A stretch of 64,000 nucleotides of DNA from Candidatus Liminaster caballi. Lineage in GTDB: Bacteria; Bacteroidota; Bacteroidia; Bacteroidales; UBA3663. The notes beneath the pieces were generated by a model, which was not told where the DNA came from, made no database searches, and worked only from the letters and a program-made list of their open reading frames with translations. A program made the translations under genes and the position numbers. Location: contig JAGHUA010000002.1 of assembly GCA_018065085.1 (NCBI GenBank), forward strand, positions 61,724 through 125,723, given 5' to 3'. The first letter of the stretch is position 1; each line of letters opens with the position of its first letter. This document shows, piece by piece, positions 1 to 9,309 of this stretch.

Positions 1-2
1 AG

Positions 3-233
3 AAAGTTCTGCAGGAACTCGATCATCCTGAGATCATCCTTATGCCGCAAGGCAAGCCCGTCAGCTATGCATTACGTGATTATCTATATCGCCATCCTGA
101 GATGGAGACACGTCTTTCGCGACAGGCTGGTGTCTCGTACTATACGACGGGCGAGGTTCCCGCATTCGAGAACCTCGCCACCATATTTCTCGGTCACGAC
201 AGTAAGATCTCCGCTCTGCCTGTCATTCTGTGA
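3..233 (+). CDS. murI: Glutamate racemase, C-terminal fragment (truncated by window start)
   Basis: Open frame from base 3 reads KVLQELDHPEIILMPQGKPVSYALRDYLYRHPEME...AFENLATIFLG, resembling the MurI C-terminus. Confidence 0.6.
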   Translation, partial: KVLQELDHPEIILMPQGKPVSYALRDYLYRHPEMETRLSRQAGVSYYTTGEVPAFENLATIFLGHDSKISALPVIL

Positions 234-284
234 GTGGATGCTCGGAGCCTGATAAGATGATACTGCAGTCCGGTAATTCTGAAA

Positions 285-1067
285 TCAGACAAACCGTGTG
301 CATGGCACAAGTGGACTGACCACCATCTCGCCGTCGGGTGTAACTTGTATGAGGTTGAGCAGGATGTCATCACGCTTTCCGTTGGCAATGATTACCTCGA
401 TGCCCTGAGCTGCGATGTTGCGTGCCGTCTGATGCTTTGACACCATGCCGCCGCGACCTGCCGAACTCTTTGACGATTTTATATAGTGTGACACATCGGT
501 ATTCTGACCAATGACGCGTATCAGTTTGCTGTCTGGATCAGAAGGGTTGCCCGTATAGATTCCGTCGATGTTGCTGAGCAGAATAAGCAGGTCGGCCTTC
601 ATCATGGTAGTGACCAGTCCTGAGAGTTCGTCATTGTCGGTAAACATCAGTTCGGTTACCGAGATCGTATCGTTCTCATTGACAATAGGGATTACGCCTT
701 CCTGCAGCATCACCTCCATGCAGTTTTGCTGCGTCTTGTACTGCTGCTCGGTGCTGAGGCTCTCCTTGGTCGTCAATACCTGACCGCAAAGAAATCCCTG
801 GTCACGGAAGAGTTCGTAGTATTTATTGATGAGTTTGGCCTGTCCTACAGCACTGAACAACTGGCGCTGGCTCACGTCATCGAGTTTGTCAGACATACGC
901 AATTCGCTGCGTCCGCTTGCCACCGCACCGCTCGACACCAGCACCACCTCCACACCCTGACGGCGGAGGGTTACAATCTGATCGACAAGAGCCGACATGC
1001 GTGTGACGTCGAGTGTGCCATCATTGCGGGTCAGTACGTTGCTGCCCACCTTTACTGTGATACGCAT
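285..1067 (-). CDS. proB: Glutamate 5-kinase, kinase domain only (no PUA domain)
   Basis: ITVKVGSNVLTRNDG, LVSSGAVASG, NENDTISVTEL, LSNIDGIYTGNPSDPDSKLI motifs; 260 aa. Confidence 0.93.
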   Translation of the reverse strand: MRITVKVGSNVLTRNDGTLDVTRMSALVDQIVTLRRQGVEVVLVSSGAVASGRSELRMSDKLDDVSQRQLFSAVGQAKLINKYYELFRDQGFLCGQVLTTKESLSTEQQYKTQQNCMEVMLQEGVIPIVNENDTISVTELMFTDNDELSGLVTTMMKADLLILLSNIDGIYTGNPSDPDSKLIRVIGQNTDVSHYIKSSKSSAGRGGMVSKHQTARNIAAQGIEVIIANGKRDDILLNLIQVTPDGEMVVSPLVPCTRFV

Positions 1068-1196
1068 AACACAATTATAGTTTATTTATAACGCTTAACT
1101 GCCGCAAAAATACTTGTTTTCGTCCGAATAGGCAAGAAAATATAAGGAATTTTGCGATTTTTGACCATCATTGGTACATTTTTTGCTGACATTGCG

Positions 1197-1204
1197 TATC
1201 TTTG
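1197..1204 (+). promoter_or_regulatory. Bacteroidetes sigma-ABfr -7 box TATCTTTG
   Basis: TATCTTTG upstream of the esterase ATG at 1235; the TTG start used by the ORF track lies inside this box. Confidence 0.6.
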
Positions 1205-1234
1205 CATCACAATAACCAATCAAATTCATCGCCC

Positions 1235-2521
1235 ATGACCACCCGACTCCATCTGCTCAAGGTTCTGATATTCATCACCGCATGTGCTGCCACTTTCACC
1301 ACAGAGGCACGCACAGAACTTACATCTGCCACTTTCGATTTTACCGCCACCAAAGACCGTGATGGGGTATTGGCCGTGACACCAAAGACCGCCTACACCG
1401 ACTCGCTTGGCTACGGCTGGCGTAACGGATATTTCACATTGGCAGTGCCCGATGGCTCGTATCGTGTGACCGTGACATACGGCAACCGTCGCAAGGCAGG
1501 AGAACTGACACTGAGGGCTGAGTCGCGCCGTCTGTTTGTCGAGAATGCCGTGACCGCCAAGAAGGAGATACGCACGGAAGTCTTCACTGTCAATAAGCGT
1601 ACGCCTGCCTATACCGACGAGAAGGGACGCGATGCTCGTGTCCGAATCAAGAAGCGCGAGGAACCAAAGCTTAACTGGGATGATTATCTAACCTTTGAGG
1701 TGGGTGGCGGTAGTCCTTTGCTTCAGCGTCTGGAGATTGCTCCTGCCGACACATCCGTGACACACGTCTATCTGTGTGGCAATTCCACGGTTGTCGATCA
1801 GGACTATGAACCATGGGCATCGTGGGGTCAGATGGTGACTCGTTTCTTCGACGAGGATGTCTGCGTGGTCAATTGTGCCGAGAGTGGCGAGACGGCACAG
1901 AGTTTCATCTCGCAGGGACGACTTGCCCAGATTGTAAGCCGTTTGAAGGCTGGCGATTATATCTTCATGGAGTTTGGTCATAACGATCAGAAGACCGACG
2001 GGAATATCGGCAACGGTGCGTTCTATAGTTTCCAGCAGCAGCTCAAGGTTTTTGTCGATTACGCACGCAAGGTTGGCGCACATCCAGTGTTCTGCACACC
2101 GACGCGCCGCCGTATGTTCGATTCTGAAGGAAAGATTCGCGATACGCATCTCGACTATCCTGAAGCTATGCGTTTCATGGCTGAGAGGGAAGGAATCCCA
2201 TGCATCGACCTGCAGGAATCCACTCGCGTGATGTTCGAGGCTTGGGGACCTGAGACATCCAAGCATGCCTTCGTCCACTATTCTGCAGGTTGTTGGCCTG
2301 GGCAGGACAACGAGCTGGCCGATGACACACACTTCAATGCCTTCGGTGCCTATCAGATAGCGCTCCTTGTACTTCAGGGTATAGTCGATCTAGACTTGCC
2401 GCTGGCCAAGCACATCAAAGCCGGATTCCCGGGCATCGACCCTGAAAATCCGGCAGATTGGCAACAATTTAAATACGTGACGAGCCTTCAGACCGAAGCT
2501 CTCAAACCCGATGGCAACTGA
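1235..2521 (+). CDS. SGNH/GDSL hydrolase, rhamnogalacturonan acetylesterase-like, secreted
   Basis: Signal peptide MTTRLHLLKVLIFITACAATFTTEA; VYLCGNSTVVDQ, GHNDQK, DDTHFNAFGA blocks. Start moved to ATG 1235. Confidence 0.85.
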   Translation: MTTRLHLLKVLIFITACAATFTTEARTELTSATFDFTATKDRDGVLAVTPKTAYTDSLGYGWRNGYFTLAVPDGSYRVTVTYGNRRKAGELTLRAESRRLFVENAVTAKKEIRTEVFTVNKRTPAYTDEKGRDARVRIKKREEPKLNWDDYLTFEVGGGSPLLQRLEIAPADTSVTHVYLCGNSTVVDQDYEPWASWGQMVTRFFDEDVCVVNCAESGETAQSFISQGRLAQIVSRLKAGDYIFMEFGHNDQKTDGNIGNGAFYSFQQQLKVFVDYARKVGAHPVFCTPTRRRMFDSEGKIRDTHLDYPEAMRFMAEREGIPCIDLQESTRVMFEAWGPETSKHAFVHYSAGCWPGQDNELADDTHFNAFGAYQIALLVLQGIVDLDLPLAKHIKAGFPGIDPENPADWQQFKYVTSLQTEALKPDGN

Positions 2522-2579
2522 TCTGATATAATCTGATCGGGCGGCATTATCAATCAATGCGTCGATTGATAAGCCCTGC

Positions 2580-3902
2580 TTAATCGGCGAGCTCGCCGAT
2601 AAGAGTGGCTGACGATGCCTCGATGATGCGCACCATGACCAGGTCGCCTGTCTTGGCGTTGCCCTTTGGGAAAACAATCATCTTGTTCTGCTGCGAACGG
2701 CCGCAAAGCTGTTCGCGGCTTCGTTTTGAATAGCCTTCCACCAGAACCTCAAAGGTCTTGCCCACGTCGCGGCGGTTGCTCTCAAGCGACAGTTGGTTCT
2801 GAAGTGCGATGATCTCGTTGAGGCGACGTATCTTCTCTTCCTCGCTCACGTCATCTGGATAGTGGCGTGCAGCGAATGTTCCGGGACGCTCGCTGTACTT
2901 GAACATGAATGCCGAGTCATAGCCAACCTCGCGCATCAGAGAGAGAGTCTGAGCATGGTCTTCGAGTGTCTCGCCGCTGAATCCGCAGAACACATCGGTC
3001 GAGATACCGCAGTCGGGGATGATGCGGCGTATCGAGGCAATGCGGTCAAGGTATTTCTCGCGGTCGTACTTGCGGTTCATGCGCTTGAGCACGGTGCTTG
3101 ATCCGCTTTGAGCCGGCAGATGGATGTGTTTGCAGATATTGTGATGATCGGCCATGGTCTGGATAATCTTATCGCTCATGTCCTCAGGGTTCGATGTCGA
3201 GAAACGGATACGCATTTCTGGTGCGGCATCAGCTACAATGGCAAGAAGGTCGGCAAAATCAACAGGTTGTCCGTCGTCGTCCTTATAGAGATATGAATTG
3301 ACGTTTTGACCCAACAGCGTCACCTCCTTGAAACCCTTTTCCTGAAGGTCGTGCAACTCGGCCAGGATGCTATCCACGGCACGGCTGCGTTCACGTCCGC
3401 GAGTGTAAGGCACGATGCAGTATGAGCAGAAGTTATTACATCCGCGCATGATTGAAATGAATCCAGAGATACGACCCTGACCGATGCGCGTAGGAATCAC
3501 GTCGCGATAGGTCTCTGTGGTCGAAAGCTGCACGTTTACAGCCTCCATTCCCTGCTCGGCTGCCGAAATGAGATTAGGCAGGTCGAGGTATGAGTCGGGA
3601 CCGGCCACAAGGTCGGCGCCGTGTTCGATGAGTCCCTCCCTTACGCGTTCTGCCATACATCCCAGCACGCCAACAATCGGAGCCTTGGCTTTCTTCGACT
3701 TGAGGCTTTTGAAGAACTGCAGACGCGAGTAGATCTTCTGCTCGGCATTGTCGCGGATCGAACAGGTGTTCATAAACACCGCGTCAGCCTCCTCCACAGA
3801 CTCGCATATTTCGTAGCCTGCCATCTGCATGATTGTAGCCACAACCTCGCTGTCCGCCACATTCATCTGGCAACCGTATGTTTCAATAAATAGTTTCTTC
3901 AT
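2580..3902 (-). CDS. miaB: tRNA-2-methylthio-N6-dimethylallyladenosine synthase
   Basis: MKKLFIETYGCQMNVADSEVV start; radical SAM CNNFCSYCIVPYTRGRERSR; TRAM C-terminus. Confidence 0.95.
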   Translation of the reverse strand: MKKLFIETYGCQMNVADSEVVATIMQMAGYEICESVEEADAVFMNTCSIRDNAEQKIYSRLQFFKSLKSKKAKAPIVGVLGCMAERVREGLIEHGADLVAGPDSYLDLPNLISAAEQGMEAVNVQLSTTETYRDVIPTRIGQGRISGFISIMRGCNNFCSYCIVPYTRGRERSRAVDSILAELHDLQEKGFKEVTLLGQNVNSYLYKDDDGQPVDFADLLAIVADAAPEMRIRFSTSNPEDMSDKIIQTMADHHNICKHIHLPAQSGSSTVLKRMNRKYDREKYLDRIASIRRIIPDCGISTDVFCGFSGETLEDHAQTLSLMREVGYDSAFMFKYSERPGTFAARHYPDDVSEEEKIRRLNEIIALQNQLSLESNRRDVGKTFEVLVEGYSKRSREQLCGRSQQNKMIVFPKGNAKTGDLVMVRIIEASSATLIGELAD

Positions 3903-3975
3903 TTTAAAATTTGTTAAATTCGCGATGCATTGAACAAATGGCAACACATTGTTTGCGAAATTTTGTAAATATAAT

Positions 3976-4009
3976 TATATTTGCGCCATAAAAATGCGCT
4001 GCAAAGGTA
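3976..4009. promoter_or_regulatory. Face-to-face overlapping promoters: + TATATTTG (3976-3983) and - TACCTTTG (4009-4002)
   Basis: Each box has a TTTG -33 element at exactly 20 bp spacing (+: 3952-3955; -: CAAA at 4030-4033). Confidence 0.65.
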
Positions 4010-4042
4010 CGCATTTTCTTTCAAACGAACAAATTTTCTTTT

Positions 4043-5533
4043 ATGAAATATAAAAAAATGACCGCCGAGCAGGCAGCTGCGTTAATCAAACATGGCGATA
4101 CGGTGAGTGTCAGTGGATTCACAGCCGCCGGTTCACCACGAGTTGTAACTGCTGCTTTGGCTGTCCGTGCTGAGGCTGAACATGAGGCTGGCAGAGAGTT
4201 TAAGATCAATCTCTATACGGGTGCATTGACCAACGAGTGCGTTGATGAGGCTCTTGCCAAGGCTCATGCCATCGACAAGCGTATGCCTTTCCAGGGATCA
4301 CCTGCCATGCGAGCTGGTATCAATGCTGGTGAGATCAATTACTTCGACATGCACCTTTCCGTGGTCGGTCAGTATGTGCGCTACGGATTCCTTGGCAAGA
4401 TTGACTATTGCATCATCGAGGCATTGGCCATCAACGAAGATGGCGAGATCGTCCTGAGCGGCGGTGTTGGATGTGTCGATACCTACTCGCAAGTGGCCGA
4501 CAAGATCATCATTGAGCTCAATTCTGCATACGATGCAAAGATCCGCGGACTTCATGACATCTATACTCCAGCTACTCCGCCTCACCGTCGCGAGATTCCT
4601 ATCTACGAGCCGCAGGACCGTATCGGCAGTCCTATTCTCCGTGTCGATCCGAAGAAGGTTGTCGCTGTGGTCGATTGCCACTATAAATATGGCGTAAAGC
4701 CTTTCACACCGGTTGACGAGACTACCGCACAGTTGGGTAAGAATGTTGCCAGGTTCCTCACCGAAGAACTGCAGTCCGGACGTATTCCAGCAGAGTTCCT
4801 GCCACTTCAGAGTGGTGTAGGTAATGTGTCGAATGCCATTCTTCACGAATTGCAGGAAGCCGACGACATTCCACCTTTCAAACTCTATACGGAGGTGCTT
4901 CAGGATCAGGTTATCGACCTCATTGACATGGGTCGCTGTACATTCGCCTCATCTGGTTCGCTGGCATTGAGCGATGAGGTCTATGACAAGGTAATGGACA
5001 ATATCGACTTTTACAAACAGCATATAGTGCTGCGTCCTTACGAGCTCTCGAACCATCCAGAGATTGTGCGCCGACTTGGCATCGTGGCCATCAACACTGC
5101 ACTTGAGGCCGATATCTTTGGCAACGTGAACTCCACACATGTGATGGGCACGAAGATGATGAATGGCGTGGGAGGTGCAGCCGATTTTGCACGCAATGCC
5201 TATATCTCGGTGTTCATTTGTCCGAGTGTTGCCAAGGGAGGCAGTATTTCTGCCATCGTTCCATACGTCTCGCACGTCGATTCGAGCGAACACTCTGTCA
5301 TGGTGCTTATCACCGAACAGGGTATCGCAGATCTCCGAGGCAAGTCTCCTCGACAGCGTGCCGAACTCATCGTCGAGAACTGTGCACATCCTAGTTATCG
5401 TCCGCTTCTGCGCGAATATCTCAAACTCATGGATGGTGTTGCCGGTCACACTCCGCTCTCGCTCCACAACGCATTCTCTTTCCATGAGGAGTTCCTGCGT
5501 TCTGGCGATATGCACAATACCCAGTTCGAGTAA
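4043..5533 (+). CDS. Acetyl-CoA hydrolase/transferase family protein (succinate CoA-transferase type), paralog 1
   Basis: 496 aa; GDTVSVSGFTAAGSPRVV, EFLPLQSGVGN, NVNSTHVMGTKMMNGVGGAADFARNA, TEQGIADLRG. Confidence 0.93.
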   Translation: MKYKKMTAEQAAALIKHGDTVSVSGFTAAGSPRVVTAALAVRAEAEHEAGREFKINLYTGALTNECVDEALAKAHAIDKRMPFQGSPAMRAGINAGEINYFDMHLSVVGQYVRYGFLGKIDYCIIEALAINEDGEIVLSGGVGCVDTYSQVADKIIIELNSAYDAKIRGLHDIYTPATPPHRREIPIYEPQDRIGSPILRVDPKKVVAVVDCHYKYGVKPFTPVDETTAQLGKNVARFLTEELQSGRIPAEFLPLQSGVGNVSNAILHELQEADDIPPFKLYTEVLQDQVIDLIDMGRCTFASSGSLALSDEVYDKVMDNIDFYKQHIVLRPYELSNHPEIVRRLGIVAINTALEADIFGNVNSTHVMGTKMMNGVGGAADFARNAYISVFICPSVAKGGSISAIVPYVSHVDSSEHSVMVLITEQGIADLRGKSPRQRAELIVENCAHPSYRPLLREYLKLMDGVAGHTPLSLHNAFSFHEEFLRSGDMHNTQFE

Positions 5534-5570
5534 GGGCTCTGTATAGTAACGATCCCATTGCTACATAATA

Positions 5571-5600
5571 AATAACCCAGGGTTGTCGCCCTGGGTTATT
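5571..5600. terminator. Bidirectional hairpin between convergent genes
   Basis: AATAACCCAGGG-ttgtcg-CCCTGGGTTATT perfect 12-bp stem. Confidence 0.85.
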
Positions 5601-5649
5601 TGCGTTTTGTATAGACGGTTTGTTATTTGCGTTTTGTTTAGACGGTTTG
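5596..5649. repeat. 27-bp tandem duplication (2 copies, 1 mismatch)
   Basis: TTATTTGCGTTTTGTATAGACGGTTTG / TTATTTGCGTTTTGTTTAGACGGTTTG. Confidence 0.9.
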
Positions 5650-5652
5650 TGT

Positions 5653-8600
5653 TTATCTGAAGATCTTGATTGACTCCTTGCCGCGCTTCACTATGTAGGC
5701 GCCACGCTTGAGTCCGGAGATGCGTACCGGTCCATCGCCCTCGGCAACAAGTTGACCGCTGATGTCATAGACGCAGTAGTGATCGTCGGCAGCCTCAAGG
5801 TCGTCCGCAGCAATCTCCTCGATATAGTCACTGAAATCAATTTCAGGCTGAACATAGTCAACTGCAGCCAGGGTCATGACGTTTGCTTTGCCGATGGTTG
5901 GCACGTTCAGGACATAGAGGTTGTCGCTTCCGTCAGGATAACGGCCTACAGTCTCGCTGCTCGCGTGTGCGCAATAAATTAATGTGTCAGCCCATGACTG
6001 GTCGGCAGCAGTAAGGATAAGCACTGATTCGTCCTCGTTGCCCAACTTGAAGCTGGCGTGTACCTCGCTCATAGATTCGAGTTTGTCGCACCAGACAATC
6101 TTATAGCCGTGAGCAGGGATGATCAGACTTTCGTTGGCCGTCTTTGTGAACTGGAATTTGGTTGGCTTGGCAGCATTGTCTGTCAGGTACATACCAGTAA
6201 TGTCGATGTCTTGGCTGGTGGTGTTATAGAGCTCCAACCAGTCATTGCGCTTAAAATAATCGTTGGCGAAGGTCTCGTTACCTGCACTTACCTCGTTGAT
6301 TACGATAGGGTGTGTGGCTGTGCCTGTTAACTGAGACTCGTCAATCTGTTCGAAGCAGGCAATGAGGTTCTGTGTGCCCGATGTAGGCAGTGTATATTCT
6401 GGTGTGGCGCAGATGATGGTGCTGCCTGAATTGCTCTGCATCTCAATGCTTGCCTCCCAATAGATATCTGTACTGTTGGCGTTGTTGTTGTGCACCTCTA
6501 CGGCGATGGTGTTCGAACCCTTGTGGAACAGGCTGGTTGGCAATGTGCCTGTGCAGTTGTCCGGATTGTTCTGGGCATACGATGAGGCGAACGTATTGAA
6601 TGTCACGTTGCCCGAAGGCATGTTGTAGCGCAGAGCCTCTGTGCCGTTGACATAGATGATGCATCCGTCATCGACGGTGTAGTCGATCGTAAAGATATCG
6701 CCGTCGGCAGGATCCTTGTCGAGCGTCACGTTGGTGCGGAAATAGTATGTCGGGTATTTGTTGTTGGCGTCGGATCCATAGCCGAGCGTTGTCTGATAGT
6801 CGCGTGTGCCGCCTGTAAAGTAGCCAAGTGGTGCCTTGCCGGTCTTCCAGCCTGTGGTCTGATAGGTGGGCGATGTCCAGTTCTTGCCGTCTAGCGAACC
6901 CTTATCATAGTATGTCCATGTGCTCTTGGTTGACAGCAGGTTGCTGCTAGTGAGCGATGCCTGACGCCATCCTGCAAAACTGTAGCCCTCAGGTGCAACT
7001 GCCTTGACCGTGACGGGGGCAAAGAGATAACCGTCGAAGAAGTCGGTAGGCACTGGCTGATCGTTGACCAGAATGTGAGCCTGGTTGAGGTCGGCCTGAA
7101 GCTTGACTTTCTGCTTGGTTGTACCTGAAAGCTTGAACTTTGAGTAGTTCTTAAGCGCGTCGGTCATGATGCTCTGTCGGTCAGACGAAAGCTTGCTGAT
7201 GAGATCGTTGCCGGTGCTCCATGGTGAGCCCCAGTTGTATGTGCTCTGCATCGGAGCCACTCGTTCGCACAGGTCATTGATGATCTGACGGCAACGGTCA
7301 GGTGAGAACACCGAACCTGCTACGAGACAGAATGCATCGATGAACTGCTTGCGGAACTGGTCGTTGTTGAGCAAGTTGAGGAAGACGGTCACGAACTCAA
7401 TCTCGGCAGTGATGTTGTATGTGCTGCAGTCGTAAAGGCGGTCGAAGGTGTAGGTCTGCTTGCGGGCAAACTCGGTGAAAGCATTTGCTGTGTTGTTGAA
7501 CGAACCGTCGAGGTCAAACAGTACGAAATGCCATTTGCCTCCATCAAGACGCGACTTGAAGCCCTTGACATTGTTCTGAGGCCAGTCCCAGTTGCCGAGA
7601 TAGAGTTCCACGGCCATCTGGTTGATATATTCGTCGATGTCCAACATCTCGCAGATGCGCTTGTAGCTCGATGCGTTAGTGCAAGTGCGGCTGAGTTCGT
7701 ACAAATCGTTCCATGCACGCTTGTCACCGCGTACCTGGACGTAGCCCGAGTCAGGACTCATCTCAAAGAAGTCAATGTCATCGTCGTCGAGACCATAGTC
7801 AGCGTAGGCAAAATCCTTGTTGTTAGGCTGGCGCAGGTTGATGGTGCCCTTGTATGTGCCGTTCACATAGTGGGCCACAGGCTGATATGCCTGGCAATCG
7901 GCATAGATTCCCGAAGTGATCACAATCTGCTGGAGGGCAGGATCCTTGACGCGACACCAGTTATCATTGCCGCCGTTGCGCACCTGCAGCGCTTTGTTCT
8001 TGATGTATGGCTTCGAGTCGAAGAACTGATAGTCGATGCTCTTGGCGCCCTCATATTCCTTGCTTGCTTTGATCTTGAACGACCAAGGTTCCCACGCACG
8101 GCTCCAACCGCCACAACGGTCAATATCTACTTCCTGATTGACTACACATGTCCCGTCAGGCAGGTAGTACTCAAAGTTGGCAGGACGTTCCCAGTCCATG
8201 TTCCAGTTACACTTGCCCGACTGACCTCTGCCCGGACGACCGTTGACGCCCTTAGTGAATATGCCGAGCGAGTCACCGTAGAAGTTCTTGTAGTCAGAAC
8301 AGATGGCAATCACAGGGATGTCAAAATCCTTGTCGCGCTTGATCATTGTACGTGTCACCACAGGACTTGGCAGGTATCCGTCCTTATAGAGCATAAATCG
8401 ATAGACGCTAGTCGAAGATATGGTAAACGTACCGGTGGTCGATGTCGAACCATTGGTCGGTGTCGGAGTTGAACCGTTGGAAGTATATCTGAGAGTGCAG
8501 CCCTGAGGGATTGTCACACGCATGGTCACCGAGTTGCTGAATATCTGTGAAGGCTTGTCGATGACAGGAGCTTCGAGGCGTTCGGTGGCAAATGCGCTGC

Positions 8601-9099
8601 TGGTGTTGCTGCGTCCTGGAGTAGGAGCGTAGGCATAGCTGTAGGTGCCAGCCTCAATGTCAGAACATGCCCAAGACGTACGTGGAATGCCGGCAGGATA
8701 GTCAAGTTGGCACTGGAGGTTGCCGAGGCTGTTGCTTAGGTATATTGTGCCGCCATCAACATCGAACTTGAGGTCGATCTGGTTAGGCGAATATTTGTCC
8801 TTGTTGCCAAGCCAGAGGCACACATATTCGCCAGGCTTGATCACTTCCGAACGGCTGATTCTTGCCTTCTTGAGGTTCTCGGGATCATCGCTGAGGTACC
8901 AGCCGTTGATGGTCTTGTAGTTTGACGAATTATTGTAGATCTCAACCCATTGGCCGTAGTTGAACGAAGGATCGACAATCTGATCGGTGTTGCACACCTG
9001 AACCTCTGAGACCATAAACTGGGCGTTGGCAGCGGATACAGAGCCTGCAAGGAGCAGACCGATGATGGATGTGCGGAGTGTGGATGTATTCATTTTCAT
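5653..9099 (-). CDS. CotH kinase family secreted protein with lamin-tail domains and C-terminal sorting-like domain
   Basis: Signal peptide; LTD-like WVEIYNNSSNYKTINGWYLSDD and WLELYNTTSQDIDITGMYLTDN; LRYTSNGSTPT; CotH core GFKSRLDGGKWHFVLFDLDGSFNN; C-terminal YDISGQLVAEGDGPVRISGLKRGAYIVK. Confidence 0.85.
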   Translation of the reverse strand: MKMNTSTLRTSIIGLLLAGSVSAANAQFMVSEVQVCNTDQIVDPSFNYGQWVEIYNNSSNYKTINGWYLSDDPENLKKARISRSEVIKPGEYVCLWLGNKDKYSPNQIDLKFDVDGGTIYLSNSLGNLQCQLDYPAGIPRTSWACSDIEAGTYSYAYAPTPGRSNTSSAFATERLEAPVIDKPSQIFSNSVTMRVTIPQGCTLRYTSNGSTPTPTNGSTSTTGTFTISSTSVYRFMLYKDGYLPSPVVTRTMIKRDKDFDIPVIAICSDYKNFYGDSLGIFTKGVNGRPGRGQSGKCNWNMDWERPANFEYYLPDGTCVVNQEVDIDRCGGWSRAWEPWSFKIKASKEYEGAKSIDYQFFDSKPYIKNKALQVRNGGNDNWCRVKDPALQQIVITSGIYADCQAYQPVAHYVNGTYKGTINLRQPNNKDFAYADYGLDDDDIDFFEMSPDSGYVQVRGDKRAWNDLYELSRTCTNASSYKRICEMLDIDEYINQMAVELYLGNWDWPQNNVKGFKSRLDGGKWHFVLFDLDGSFNNTANAFTEFARKQTYTFDRLYDCSTYNITAEIEFVTVFLNLLNNDQFRKQFIDAFCLVAGSVFSPDRCRQIINDLCERVAPMQSTYNWGSPWSTGNDLISKLSSDRQSIMTDALKNYSKFKLSGTTKQKVKLQADLNQAHILVNDQPVPTDFFDGYLFAPVTVKAVAPEGYSFAGWRQASLTSSNLLSTKSTWTYYDKGSLDGKNWTSPTYQTTGWKTGKAPLGYFTGGTRDYQTTLGYGSDANNKYPTYYFRTNVTLDKDPADGDIFTIDYTVDDGCIIYVNGTEALRYNMPSGNVTFNTFASSYAQNNPDNCTGTLPTSLFHKGSNTIAVEVHNNNANSTDIYWEASIEMQSNSGSTIICATPEYTLPTSGTQNLIACFEQIDESQLTGTATHPIVINEVSAGNETFANDYFKRNDWLELYNTTSQDIDITGMYLTDNAAKPTKFQFTKTANESLIIPAHGYKIVWCDKLESMSEVHASFKLGNEDESVLILTAADQSWADTLIYCAHASSETVGRYPDGSDNLYVLNVPTIGKANVMTLAAVDYVQPEIDFSDYIEEIAADDLEAADDHYCVYDISGQLVAEGDGPVRISGLKRGAYIVKRGKESIKIFR

Positions 9100-9309
9100 G
9101 ACGTATAATATCTAATGCGTATCGGTGCAAAGATACGTATTTTTATTTGTTTAATGTGCAAAAATATGGTAAAAATCGACAAATGTAATCATTTTTATGC
9201 AAAAAATGGCTTGATTTTTGTAAAATATGATTTATTTTTGTATTTTTGCGCTCGTCAAACGAATAAACAATCGGTTGCAGATAATCGTTAATAATATATT
9301 ATTTAAGGA

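Noticed and set aside
285-1067. proB as a truncated pseudogene
   Set aside because: Lacks the PUA domain, but the kinase domain is complete and ends in a normal TRF-like C-terminus; single-domain glutamate kinases exist.
7528-8472. 314-aa + ORF inside the CotH gene
   Set aside because: Antisense shadow of a well-supported secreted protein.
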